Below, in pieces: positions 24,502-33,211 of a stretch of DNA of 46,304 nt. The notes under the pieces are model-generated. The model saw only the letters and a list, made by a program, of their open reading frames with translations. It was not told where the DNA came from and searched no databases. Each line of letters opens with the position of its first letter. Position 1 is the stretch's first letter. The stretch covers positions 1 through 46,304 of the forward strand of contig NZ_JBQCJW010000028.1 of assembly GCF_051967575.1 (NCBI RefSeq), given 5' to 3'. Both the position numbers and the translations under genes were made by a program. Origin of the DNA: Solibacillus silvestris_B. Its GTDB lineage: Bacteria; Bacillota; Bacilli; Bacillales_A; Planococcaceae.

Positions 24502-24609
24502 GAAACTTCCCTCCCCATTTAATCGTACAAGAAAGTAGCACATTGTTGCAATTTTTCTTTTATGAAATTAATAATAGAACATATACATGATGAAGAAAGA
24601 GTGAGCAAA

Positions 24610-25755
24610 ATGGGAGAATTTATTTCGCTATTATTCCTGCTAGGTGTTGTCGGGGCGGTCGTCGGGGCTGCGACAAACTATATGGCGATTAAAATGCTAT
24701 TTAGACCGTATAAACCAATTTACCTAAAAAAATGGAAGCTGCCGTTGACGCCAGGTCTTATCCCAAAGCGCCGCGGAGATTTAGCCATTCAGTTAGGAAA
24801 AACAGTTTCCGAATATTTATTGACACCGGAAACGATTAAAAAGAAATTTTTATCAGAAGAAATCCGCACAAATGTATTAACCTTTGCACAAAATAAAGTG
24901 GCAGAAGAAGTATTTACAAATGAAAAAACGATGAATGATTGGATACGATTGGCGGGTTTCACACAATTACCACAAACAGTGGAAGGGAAAGTGGATGAAC
25001 TTATCCACACTCAATTTGCTTCAGTAAAAAACACATTATCAACGAAGTCAATCCGCGAACTGCTGCCAATGGATTTAGAGCCTATATTAGATCAGAAAAT
25101 AGAGGAGGCAGTCGTACAGATTTTGCAAAAGGGCGAAGAATATTTTCTGTCGCCGGAAGGTACGATGACAATCAAAAATATGCTGGATGACTTCTTATCG
25201 ACAAAAGGTTCATTTGGCGGCATGATTCAAATGTTTTTAGGGGACTCTTCATCATTTGTTGATAAAGTGCAGCGTGAACTTGTAAAATTTTTACAAGCAC
25301 CAGGTACAGCAGCACTTCTACACCGGATTTTTACAGCTGAATGGGAGAAAATTAAAAATCGACCAGCAATGGACTTTATGAATGATGTAAACTTTGATAC
25401 GATTGAAGCGAGTATCCAAAGCTATGCAAAAAATGCACTTGCTCTGGAAGCGCGCCTTGATAAAACGATTAATGACTATTGGCCACAAGGGAAAGAGTGG
25501 GCTGCAAATGACCTGCTTCCTAAATTGATGGATAAAATATTCATTGCAGCGGAAGGAAAAATCGAAGACGTACTAAAACGACTGAATTTGGCTGAAGTTG
25601 TACGCGAGCAAGTAGACTCCTTCCCAATTGCCAAATTAGAAGAGCTCGTGCTGGGCATTATTAGCAAAGAGCTGAAATTGATTACATGGCTAGGCGGTAT
25701 TATTGGTGGTCTTGTCGGGATCATACAAGCTTTAATCGTCTTTATGACGAACTAA
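24610..25755 (+). CDS. yheB: YheB-like DUF445 membrane protein
   Basis: The 381 residues have an N-terminal membrane segment and the family signature GAATNYMAIKMLFRPYKP followed by LPLTPGLIPKRRGDLA. A long amphipathic helical middle and a glycine-rich membrane helix at the C-terminus follow. DUF445 proteins are anchored at both ends; in Bacillus YheB is linked to the cell/forespore envelope, without a known reaction. ATG 24610 matches the usual start; GTG 24601 with GAAGAAAG upstream is an alternative. yheA follows 22 bp later, so the two form an operon. Confidence 0.9.
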   Translation: MGEFISLLFLLGVVGAVVGAATNYMAIKMLFRPYKPIYLKKWKLPLTPGLIPKRRGDLAIQLGKTVSEYLLTPETIKKKFLSEEIRTNVLTFAQNKVAEEVFTNEKTMNDWIRLAGFTQLPQTVEGKVDELIHTQFASVKNTLSTKSIRELLPMDLEPILDQKIEEAVVQILQKGEEYFLSPEGTMTIKNMLDDFLSTKGSFGGMIQMFLGDSSSFVDKVQRELVKFLQAPGTAALLHRIFTAEWEKIKNRPAMDFMNDVNFDTIEASIQSYAKNALALEARLDKTINDYWPQGKEWAANDLLPKLMDKIFIAAEGKIEDVLKRLNLAEVVREQVDSFPIAKLEELVLGIISKELKLITWLGGIIGGLVGIIQALIVFMTN

Positions 25756-25777
25756 AATTAGAAAGTAGGACAATTAT

Positions 25778-26122
25778 ATGATTAATATTTATGAAGATAT
25801 CAATAAGCTGCAGGCAACATTCCGCAAGACAGACGAATTTGTGAATTTACAAAAAGCAGTGGAATTAGTGCGTGAAGATGAAGAAGCAAAAGTGTTATTT
25901 ACGAACTTCCGTGATGTTCAATTAAAGCTGCAAAATAAACAAAATGCCGGTGAAGAAATTTCTGAGGAAGAGTATGTATTTTTACAGAAAACAGCACAGC
26001 TAGCACAGCAAAATGTGAAAATTCTGGAAATGTTGGAAGCGGAAATGGCATTAAGCGCCGTTATTCAAGAAGTAAACCGCATTATTACACAGCCAATCCA
26101 ATCTTTATACGACGGACTATAA
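25778..26122 (+). CDS. yheA: YlbF/YheA-family protein (UPF0342)
   Basis: This 114-residue all-helical cytosolic protein has the family shape: INIYEDINKLQATFRKTDEF at the start, a middle EEISEEEYVFLQKTAQLAQQ and the C-terminal EVNRIITQPIQSLYDGL. YheA is a paralogue of YlbF and YmcA, which act with YaaT in RNase Y-related processing and developmental control. YheA itself has no firm role. It is second in the yheB-yheA operon, followed by a terminator. Confidence 0.93.
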   Translation: MINIYEDINKLQATFRKTDEFVNLQKAVELVREDEEAKVLFTNFRDVQLKLQNKQNAGEEISEEEYVFLQKTAQLAQQNVKILEMLEAEMALSAVIQEVNRIITQPIQSLYDGL

Positions 26123-26125
26123 AAT

Positions 26126-26158
26126 AAAGGGGCCCACACTTTTGTGTGTCCCTTTTTT
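26126..26158. terminator. Terminator after yheA
   Basis: AAAGGGgcCCACAC and GTGTGtcCCTTT form a stem over 26126-26154, followed by T residues. The minus side also has a T-rich tail and may serve the 26226-26597 gene. Confidence 0.8.
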
Positions 26159-26225
26159 AGTAGTAAAAAATATAGTATTCAAGGAAATCTACGTAAGGAA
26201 AATGTATTTTTGCGGAATGTAATTT

Positions 26226-26597
26226 TTATAATCGGATAGTATGTTTAGGATATTTTTGTGAATAAATGCGAATGCGCTGTGAAAATTGAGGATGTGTTGT
26301 AATAATTTTGGCAATCTGCATTTCATCTGTGTACAACAACTGATATCGAAAATGCTGCATGAAAAAACGCTGGACATTTTCGTATAAATTATTTAGTGAA
26401 ATAGCTCCAAATAATTCATCGCGATCGATTAGGAAAATTAGGTCACAAATAGTCGAATCATCCATATATTTAACTTCAATCGTAATGTAAAACGTCCGCT
26501 CATCACAGCGATCCAAGTCAAATTGATGAATGCTAAGAGATAGATGATCAATAATATTAGCAAAATTCGTTTTAGGCTTTATTTGGGAAAGTATCAT
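26226..26597 (-). CDS. Unknown 123-residue protein
   Basis: A strong GGAGGTGA lies 5-7 bases before ATG 26597. The soluble product starts MILSQIKPKTNFANIIDHLS, with a beta-rich middle (ERTFYITIEVKYMDDSTICD, LIFLIDRDELFGAI) and a basic, Tyr/His-rich end. No motif suggests catalysis. Codon use is like its neighbours. It is a single gene facing the yheA terminator. I do not recognise it. Confidence 0.75.
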   Translation of the reverse strand: MILSQIKPKTNFANIIDHLSLSIHQFDLDRCDERTFYITIEVKYMDDSTICDLIFLIDRDELFGAISLNNLYENVQRFFMQHFRYQLLYTDEMQIAKIITTHPQFSQRIRIYSQKYPKHTIRL

Positions 26598-26825
26598 TTT
26601 GTCACCTCCGTAAATTATTCAATTACTTAAAGTATAAAATATACTGATAACAAAGTCTAATAATAATATCCAAAAAATGTCATGTTACTACCGTTTCTAT
26701 AGTGAAAACTACTCATAATCACGTATAATACACATTAATTATAATCTTCATACGTTAAAATTAGGTTAAAAGTGTGCAAAGTTTTAGCAGGATAAAACAT
26801 CGGTTGTTCCTTATAAAGCATTTTT

Positions 26826-26834
26826 TGTTACAAT
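26826..26834 (+). promoter_or_regulatory. Extended -10 promoter of hemZ
   Basis: TGTTACAAT (TG 26826-26827, TACAAT 26829-26834) lies 45 bp before the hemZ start. TTCCTT 16 bp upstream is a weak -35. Confidence 0.45.
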
Positions 26835-26879
26835 GAGAGAGATTTTGCATTTATTTATATAAGAAAGTAGAGAAACAGC

Positions 26880-28382
26880 ATGAAAACGATTCATATTAAT
26901 GAGCAATTCAAAGAAGACTGGACACGTGTTCTTAATCATATAGCCAATTTATTTTACGAGGATTCCGTTATTCAGATTGGACAGGACGGTTCGGATATGT
27001 CGATTGAATTTAAGAAGGCAATCGATGAAAATTTTACGATTTCCACTTATGCCAAACTTTTAGTGGATGGTCAAGAATATACGAGTGATTATTCGATTCA
27101 GTATACGACTGAAGGCACAGAAAAAGAGCAAAACATCCGGATGAAGCGAGCACTGTCACATGTCATGCTGGATGTTCTTGAACAATATTCGGGTATGACA
27201 CAGCAGTGGGGGATTTTAACAGGTGTCCGCCCGACAAAGCTTTATCATAAATATCGTAAGGCCGGCATGAATGATGAGCAGATTGCAGCGGTACTGAAAG
27301 AGGACTACCGAATTTCAGATCAAAAGATTGCATTGATGAAAGCGATTGTTGAGCGCCAACTTACAGTTATACCGGATTTGGACGAACTTGGAAAGGAAAT
27401 CTCAATTTATATTGGCGTTCCGTTTTGTCCGACAATGTGTGCTTATTGTACATTCCCGGCTTATGCGATTCAATCAAATCGTAAGGCAGGTCGTGTAGAA
27501 AAGTTTATTGATGGTCTTCACATCGAGCTGCGTGAAATGGGTAAATGGCTGACAGAAAAAAATATGCGGATTACTTCTATTTATTGGGGCGGGGGAACAC
27601 CTACATCTATTGAAGCACATGAAATGGACGCCTTATATAAAACAATGTTTGACGCTTTTCCAAATACGGAACTGATTCGCGAAATAACAGTGGAGGCAGG
27701 GCGTCCGGATACGATTACACCGGAGAAGATTGAAGTTTTGAAAAAATGGGGCATTGACCGGATTTCCGTCAATCCGCAAAGCTATACACAAGAAACATTA
27801 AAAGCGATCGGCCGCCATCATACTGTGGAAGAAACTGTGGAAAAGTTTTGGCTATCGCGCAATTCGGGCATGAACAATATTAATATGGATTTAATCATTG
27901 GTTTACCGAACGAAGGTATTGAAGAATTTCAGCATTCCTTGGATGAATCAGCGAAAATGCAACCTGAAAGTTTAACGGTGCATACACTTAGCTTTAAACG
28001 TGCATCAGAAATGACGCGCAATAAGGATAAATATAAAGTAGCCGATCGTGATACAGTTGGAAGAATGATGCAGATGGCAACAGATTGGACAGCTGAAAAT
28101 GGCTATGTCCCTTATTATTTATATCGCCAAAAAAACATTTTAGGGAATCTGGAAAATGTCGGATATTGCAAACCGGCCGAAGAATCGATTTACAATATTG
28201 TCATTATGGAGGAAGTGCAAACGATTTTAGGCATTGGTTGCGGAGCTTCCTCAAAATTTGTGCACCCACAAACAGGGAAGATCACACAATTCCACAATCC
28301 AAAAGATCCGGCAGCCTATATTATGACGTTCGAAGAGGCGATCGCAAAGAAAATCGCAATTTTGGAAGAGCTATATTCTTAA
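26880..28382 (+). CDS. hemZ: Oxygen-independent coproporphyrinogen III oxidase-like radical SAM protein HemZ
   Basis: The 500 residues have an N-terminal extension of about 160 residues, containing GILTGVRPTKLYHKYRKAG, which is typical of HemZ. A radical-SAM core follows with the 4Fe-4S motif in FCPTMCAYCTFPAY (about residues 181-194), IYWGGGTPTS, the HemW/HemN-type motif ISVNPQSYTQETLKAIGRHH and NMDLIIGLPNE. HemZ supports haem synthesis under low oxygen in B. subtilis. HemW-like haem chaperone activity cannot be excluded by eye. No terminator is obvious after it. The 180 bp to the next gene hold a 6-bp dyad (CTATGC/GCATAG) and no gene. Confidence 0.93.
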   Translation: MKTIHINEQFKEDWTRVLNHIANLFYEDSVIQIGQDGSDMSIEFKKAIDENFTISTYAKLLVDGQEYTSDYSIQYTTEGTEKEQNIRMKRALSHVMLDVLEQYSGMTQQWGILTGVRPTKLYHKYRKAGMNDEQIAAVLKEDYRISDQKIALMKAIVERQLTVIPDLDELGKEISIYIGVPFCPTMCAYCTFPAYAIQSNRKAGRVEKFIDGLHIELREMGKWLTEKNMRITSIYWGGGTPTSIEAHEMDALYKTMFDAFPNTELIREITVEAGRPDTITPEKIEVLKKWGIDRISVNPQSYTQETLKAIGRHHTVEETVEKFWLSRNSGMNNINMDLIIGLPNEGIEEFQHSLDESAKMQPESLTVHTLSFKRASEMTRNKDKYKVADRDTVGRMMQMATDWTAENGYVPYYLYRQKNILGNLENVGYCKPAEESIYNIVIMEEVQTILGIGCGASSKFVHPQTGKITQFHNPKDPAAYIMTFEEAIAKKIAILEELYS

Positions 28383-28562
28383 AGTGAAGCTCCAATTAGC
28401 GGGGTCTCATCCCTTATGGATTGCTGCTCTTCAACAATCGGGTTATTGACAATTGTCTACCATCTATGCTGCATAGTTTTCCAAAGCTTGAAGATGGGAG
28501 TTTTACAGTCCGTTAATCGGGGATAAATATTGAAAAGGATAGTTTACTTTGGAGTGGATGAA

Positions 28563-29975
28563 ATGGAGCGCGTCGAAGAATTAGAAAAAACATTGGAAGG
28601 TTTATTGCAAAAATCCCATTATCAAGATTTTTTTGTTTTAATAGATCCCGCAATTAAAATTTGTGAAATGCATGGTGCAAAAAAACAGCTTATTAATTTA
28701 TTGATATTTAAGGCAAATGCATATATACGAACAGGTCAAGTTCAATCTGGATTCGAGCTTTTAACAAGTCAGGCAGTGTTCATCAATAAATACGGCACGA
28801 TTATGCAAATTTTAAATTTCAAAAATGTTCGTTCTTCGCTATTAATAGCTGCTGGCTATTATGAAAGCGCAGTCGAATCATTGCTGGAAATGATTCCTTT
28901 GGCGGAACAGCTTGACCATATTAATTTACTTACGGAAATATCGAATAATTTATGCTACAGTTACTTATCTTTGGGCAATTACGAGCCTGCACTGCAATAT
29001 GCGGAGCAATCGATCAAATATTTAAACAAGCATAAGCGGAAATATCGCTTTCCCTCATCATTGACGATGAGTGTCCAAAATAATTTGGCGAATATTTATT
29101 TGCATTATAATCGTTTGGAAGAGGTAGAAGAGTTAATACGCATTTTAAGTGAAAGCAACAAAAAAAATTCAAATCGCCGCCATCATCTAAATTTGCAAAT
29201 TATTATTGCAAAATTTTTTGCGAAAAAAGGAGAGTATTCTGTTGCAATTAAAATGCTGGAGAAGCTTCAGAGAAAGCTTGTAGATACCGAGGATTTAGCG
29301 CTATTAAAGGATGTCCAGAAAAACCTGATAAAATATAGCAAGCAAATTGGTGATGAACAGCTCATCATCCAGAAGCAGCAAATGTTTATTAAAACATTGC
29401 TGCTTCAGCAAAAGAAAAATGTTCTGCAGCAGGCAATGCATATGGAATATACGATGCGCAAAACGGAAGTGTTCGATAGCACAAACCGCGATGCCTTAAC
29501 GAATTTATACAATCGCCGCTATATGGAAGTTCAAAGCGGCAAATTACTGGAAACTGTTCCGGACAATCGTTTTATAGCGTATTTGGTTTTTGATATTGAT
29601 TATTTTAAACATATAAATGATGAGCACGGACATTTAGTTGGCGATGAAGTGTTAAAAATATTAGCCGCAGAAGTTCAATTGTTTATAAAGGATACACCTG
29701 CGATATTCAGCCGCTACGGCGGGGATGAGTTCGTCATGTTTCTGCATGCGGGAACACCAGGGGAGCTGGAAGATTTTACGAAGCAATTCCATGAGTTTTC
29801 ACGCAGCCTGCATTTCGAGGCAAATAATTTACTTTATCCGATCAGTATAAGTATAGGGCTTAGTATGGAACGAAAAAAAGACATTAAGAATCTTGAGCAA
29901 TTATTCCATGAAGCCGATCAAGCATTGTATGAATCAAAAAATAATGGGAGAAACCAATTTACTATTTTCACATAA
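28563..29975 (+). CDS. TPR-like / GGDEF diguanylate cyclase, first of a tandem pair
   Basis: The 470 residues divide into about 300 residues of helical tetratricopeptide-like repeats (LTEISNNLCYSYLSLGNYEP, LQYAEQSIKYLNKH, NNLANIYLHYNRLEE) and a C-terminal GGDEF domain. The GGDEF domain has DALTNLYNRRYMEV, FDIDYFKHINDEHGHLVGDE and the intact signature SRYGGDEF (GG at 386-387). The substrate-binding and metal residues look complete, so it should make cyclic di-GMP. The product-inhibition motif RxxD is absent (DTPA there). There is no membrane segment, so it is cytosolic, probably controlled by a partner bound to the repeats. ATG 28563 follows GGAGTGG; TTG 28530 is less likely. A paralogue follows 18 bp on. 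Confidence 0.9.
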   Translation: MERVEELEKTLEGLLQKSHYQDFFVLIDPAIKICEMHGAKKQLINLLIFKANAYIRTGQVQSGFELLTSQAVFINKYGTIMQILNFKNVRSSLLIAAGYYESAVESLLEMIPLAEQLDHINLLTEISNNLCYSYLSLGNYEPALQYAEQSIKYLNKHKRKYRFPSSLTMSVQNNLANIYLHYNRLEEVEELIRILSESNKKNSNRRHHLNLQIIIAKFFAKKGEYSVAIKMLEKLQRKLVDTEDLALLKDVQKNLIKYSKQIGDEQLIIQKQQMFIKTLLLQQKKNVLQQAMHMEYTMRKTEVFDSTNRDALTNLYNRRYMEVQSGKLLETVPDNRFIAYLVFDIDYFKHINDEHGHLVGDEVLKILAAEVQLFIKDTPAIFSRYGGDEFVMFLHAGTPGELEDFTKQFHEFSRSLHFEANNLLYPISISIGLSMERKKDIKNLEQLFHEADQALYESKNNGRNQFTIFT

Positions 29976-29993
29976 AAATATAGGTGATAAATT

Positions 29994-31415
29994 ATGATAA
30001 TGGTCGAATTAGAAGAACTGTTAACGACATTAAAAACGCTAAAAAGGGAAAAGCAGTTTGATGATTTTTTTGAGCTTCTCGAAAAAGCGATTGAAATTGC
30101 CAAAGAAATGAATTCCCCGCGGTATCTGATCGAGCTTAATTTAGAAAAAAGCAATGCCTATTATAGCTTGGGGAATCTGGAGTTTGCATTAAGTACATTG
30201 ATGGATTATCAGAACCTCATTCAAGAAAGCAATAATCGTTTTCACTTAATGCGATTATATCAAGGGCTGGCGGAGATTCATAGTTCGCTGCAGGAGCAAG
30301 AGGAGTTTTACTTTTATTTGAATAAAGCGAAGGATTTGGCGGAGGAGGCTGCAGATCATGAAGTGCTTGCAACCCTTCACAATCATTTTGTCGTCTATTA
30401 TGATCGGAAAAAGCAATACGAACTGGCATTAAAGCATGGGAAAAAGAGCTTGGAATACATCGGACAGCTTGAAAATTCCCAATCTACGGAAATTTACTTC
30501 CGCTTGCATTTAAATATAACGCAAGTATATATCAAACTGAAGAAATTGGATGAGGCCAATGAGCTGTTATACGCATTGTCCAAGCTTGTCGAAGGAAAAG
30601 CTGTCACGCGGAATTTGAGCGAATTGTATACAACAAGGGCAAAATGGTATATTGCGATGAAATATTATGAGGAAGCATATACATTACTGCAAAAAGTAAA
30701 GGCTTTGGCAATAGCAAACGAAGACTATAATTTTTTGCAGGAAGTGAACCGCAATATTGTGGAAACGGCCAATTTATTAAAAGATAACAAAAAAATTATT
30801 GAATCAAATGATGAATACATCGATTCCATCCAATTGGCGCAGCAAAAAAATTATAAAGTAAAAATCCAACAAGTCGAACTACTGCTGAGTAAAAGGAAAT
30901 TTAAAGATCAAATTTATTTGGATCCATTGACAAATATCCGGAACCGAAGATATTTCGAAAAGTTTTCGCAGCAATGGCTGGACAGTGAAGAAAATCCAAA
31001 GCAGTATTATATGTATTTTATTTTCGATGCTGACCATTTCAAGCAAGTAAATGATGTGCACGGACATTTAGTAGGAGATGAAGTGATCAAAAAGCTTGCT
31101 CAAACAGGAAAAGAAATTTTATCCAATAGTGCGACGATTTTCTCCCGTTTTGGGGGAGATGAATTTGTAGGGATGGCAAAATTGCAGGATGTCCGGCAAA
31201 TGGAAGAGATTATTGCCCCGCTTCATGAGGCGCTTTCTGAAATAAAGTATGAAGTGAACGGGAAAAATTATGCCATTACAGTAAGTATAGGGGCGGCTGC
31301 AATGCAATTTAAACAATTCACTTCAATCGATCAGCTAATGAAACAAGCCGATGATGCGCTGTATCATTCAAAAAGAAATGGACGCAATCAATATACGCTG
31401 AGAACCAATTTTTAA
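29994..31415 (+). CDS. TPR-like / GGDEF diguanylate cyclase, second of a tandem pair
   Basis: The 473 residues have the same plan as the preceding gene. Helical repeats (YLIELNLEKSNAYYSLGNLE, LKHGKKSLEYIGQLEN, EANELLYALSKL) fill about 300 residues. The GGDEF domain has DPLTNIRNRRYFEKF, FDADHFKQVNDVHGHLVGDE and SRFGGDEF (GG at 387-388). It lacks the RxxD inhibitory site (NSAT). Signature residues are intact, so activity is expected. Start ATG 29994 follows AGGTGAT closely. The two genes clearly arose by duplication and have since diverged in the repeat region. They form an operon with one terminator. Confidence 0.9.
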   Translation: MIMVELEELLTTLKTLKREKQFDDFFELLEKAIEIAKEMNSPRYLIELNLEKSNAYYSLGNLEFALSTLMDYQNLIQESNNRFHLMRLYQGLAEIHSSLQEQEEFYFYLNKAKDLAEEAADHEVLATLHNHFVVYYDRKKQYELALKHGKKSLEYIGQLENSQSTEIYFRLHLNITQVYIKLKKLDEANELLYALSKLVEGKAVTRNLSELYTTRAKWYIAMKYYEEAYTLLQKVKALAIANEDYNFLQEVNRNIVETANLLKDNKKIIESNDEYIDSIQLAQQKNYKVKIQQVELLLSKRKFKDQIYLDPLTNIRNRRYFEKFSQQWLDSEENPKQYYMYFIFDADHFKQVNDVHGHLVGDEVIKKLAQTGKEILSNSATIFSRFGGDEFVGMAKLQDVRQMEEIIAPLHEALSEIKYEVNGKNYAITVSIGAAAMQFKQFTSIDQLMKQADDALYHSKRNGRNQYTLRTNF

Positions 31416-31428
31416 CAGGCGGATTTAC

Positions 31429-31460
31429 AAAGGCTCTTCTAATGCGAAGGAGCCTTTTTT
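31429..31460 (+). terminator. Terminator of the GGDEF pair
   Basis: AAAGGCTCTTC (31429-31439) pairs with GAAGGAGCCTTT with one bulged base, followed by further T residues. Confidence 0.85.
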
Positions 31461-31535
31461 TGAGCAAGGGATATTTTTATAATCAAGCAAACTTGTGTAA
31501 ACTAATAAGAGAGAACAAGAAAAGGATTTGTCATA

Positions 31536-32744
31536 ATGAAGAAATTTATATTGCTATTAATGACAGCTTTAATGTTAATGGCTGGATGTGAGGAAATAAC
31601 AGAGCGGCCCGAACAACCGAGTGAAGGACAGAGCAAGGAGATGACTGTGCATTTTATTGATGTCGGTCAAGGGGACTCGATTTTCATACAAGCACCAGAC
31701 GGAAAGACGATGCTCATTGACGGGGGCGTAAAAGGCGCAGGAAAAGAACTCGTCAATTATTTGAAAGCGAATGGAGTAGAGCGACTGGATTATGTAGTAG
31801 CTACACATCCTGATGCGGATCATATTGGCGGGCTCATTGCCGTATTGAATTCGATTTCCATAAAGGAGTTTATCGATTCGGGAAAAGTACATACGTCGCA
31901 AACTTATGAGGAAATGCTACGCTTAATCCAGGATAAAAATATTCGTTTTACCGTTCCGAAAGCGGGAGATCAGCTTACACTCGATGATGAGCTCGATATA
32001 GAAGTGATTGGGGCTGATGAAACGGCTTCCGATAACAATGATGCCTCAATTGTTTTGCGCGTTGTCTATCGCAATATTTCTTTTTTATTGATGGGGGATG
32101 CAGATCATGGGATTGAACGCGAGCTTCTGCGAAAAGGAATAGATGTGCAGGCAACCATTTTAAAAGCGGGGCACCACGGATCGAATACGAGCAGTTCGCT
32201 TGAATTTGTAAAGGAAGTAAGCCCGCTTGCAACTATACTAAGCTATGGACAGGACAATAAATACGGTCATCCACATGCTGAAGTGATTGATGTTTTACAA
32301 CAGACAGGCAGCGAAATTTACAGCACTGCAGAAGCGGGGACGATCGTCGTAAAAACGGATGGTGCAACATATGGTATTGATGCACAAGAGTGGACCGGCA
32401 TTGGTGCCACAAGTTCTGTTACATTGCCGAATGCAAAGAAGACAGAAGGGAAAGTGGAGCTCATAAGCAAAGACCTTCATGCCGAAATTGTAGCAATCCA
32501 AAATAATAGCAGTGAAGCGGTCAATCTACAAGGCTGGCAACTTGTTTCGATGGAAGGTAATCAAGTTTTTGACTTCCCTAATATAATCCTTGCACAAGGG
32601 GAAACAATTAATATTACAAGTGGGCCAAATGCAAAAACGAGTGCGGATTCAATTGAGTGGACGAAAAGGCAAATTTGGCTAAATAGCGGCGATGCAGCCC
32701 AATTAAAAAATGCGAAGGGGGAAATTGTAAGTGAACTACAATAA
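31536..32744 (+). CDS. Lipoprotein with ComEC-like metallo-beta-lactamase domain and lamin-tail-like domain
   Basis: The signal sequence ends in lipobox LMAGC, with Cys18 as the lipid anchor, so the protein sits on the outer face of the membrane. Residues about 38-280 are a ComEC-type MBL fold: FIDVGQGDSIFI, the metal motif HPDADHIGG (His91, Asp93, Asp95, His96), LLMGDAD and KAGHHGSNTS. Residues about 305-400 resemble a lamin-tail domain (NNSSEAVNLQGWQLVSMEGN, WLNSGDAAQLKNAKGEIVSE). The plan suggests an extracellular nuclease or phosphodiesterase acting on DNA. The downstream DUF3006 gene overlaps by 14 bp. The ATG follows AAAAGGA. Confidence 0.9.
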   Translation: MKKFILLLMTALMLMAGCEEITERPEQPSEGQSKEMTVHFIDVGQGDSIFIQAPDGKTMLIDGGVKGAGKELVNYLKANGVERLDYVVATHPDADHIGGLIAVLNSISIKEFIDSGKVHTSQTYEEMLRLIQDKNIRFTVPKAGDQLTLDDELDIEVIGADETASDNNDASIVLRVVYRNISFLLMGDADHGIERELLRKGIDVQATILKAGHHGSNTSSSLEFVKEVSPLATILSYGQDNKYGHPHAEVIDVLQQTGSEIYSTAEAGTIVVKTDGATYGIDAQEWTGIGATSSVTLPNAKKTEGKVELISKDLHAEIVAIQNNSSEAVNLQGWQLVSMEGNQVFDFPNIILAQGETINITSGPNAKTSADSIEWTKRQIWLNSGDAAQLKNAKGEIVSELQ

Positions 32745-32976
32745 ATATACGCTAGACCGGTTTGAGGGAGAGTACGCAATTTTTTTGAAACATCCTGAAG
32801 AAACGGAGCAGCTCCTCATTCACCGTACAGAAATCTCAACAGAGCTGAAAGAGGGTGATGTCGTTCACATTCAAGATGACGGCTTCGCTTATCAAATTGA
32901 GGTGCTGCACGAAGAAACAGCTAAACAAAAACAAAATGTAAATGATTTATTGCAGCAGTTGAAAAACAGGGAATAA
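32731..32976 (+). CDS. DUF3006 small protein
   Basis: This 81-residue protein starts at GTG 32731, after AAGGGGGAAA inside the end of the MBL lipoprotein gene; the frames overlap by 14 bp. The beta-barrel-like sequence (YTLDRFEGEYAIFL, LKEGDVVHIQDDGFAYQIEV) with a helical tail fits DUF3006 (OB-like fold). DUF3006 genes commonly accompany ComEC-like MBL genes, so it probably supports or regulates that enzyme, though it lacks a signal peptide. Its function is unknown. Confidence 0.85.
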   Translation: MNYNKYTLDRFEGEYAIFLKHPEETEQLLIHRTEISTELKEGDVVHIQDDGFAYQIEVLHEETAKQKQNVNDLLQQLKNRE

Positions 32977-32986
32977 GTTTATAATG

Positions 32987-33030
32987 AAAGGGTGTGTTAA
33001 AGGTTTTTTGACTTTTAACATACCCTTTTT
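32987..33030 (+). terminator. Terminator after the DUF3006 gene
   Basis: AAAGGGTGTGTTAAA and TTTAACATACCCTTT form a 15-bp stem with one mismatch over 32987-33028, followed by a T-rich tail. Confidence 0.9.
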
Positions 33031-33166
33031 CAATTTTTGTGGATAGGAAAGTATAAGCTGAACTATTATTATGTGCTATTTTTTTCGGCTGAAAGGCCTT
33101 ATATAATCTATTCTGACTATAAAAATTCGGAAAAATCAAAAAGCAACAAAAACAATATGCTTTAGT

Positions 33167-33192
33167 ATGGTAAAATATATATGTACATATAT
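33167..33192 (+). promoter_or_regulatory. Extended -10 and 16-bp palindrome ahead of the HAD gene
   Basis: TGGTAAAAT (33168-33176) is an extended -10. It is followed at once by the perfect palindrome ATATATGTACATATAT (33177-33192), which covers the expected transcription start and could be a repressor site. Its core ATATGTACATAT recurs at 39646-39657. Confidence 0.4.
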
Positions 33193-33211
33193 TAATTTTA
33201 GGAGCGTAACA

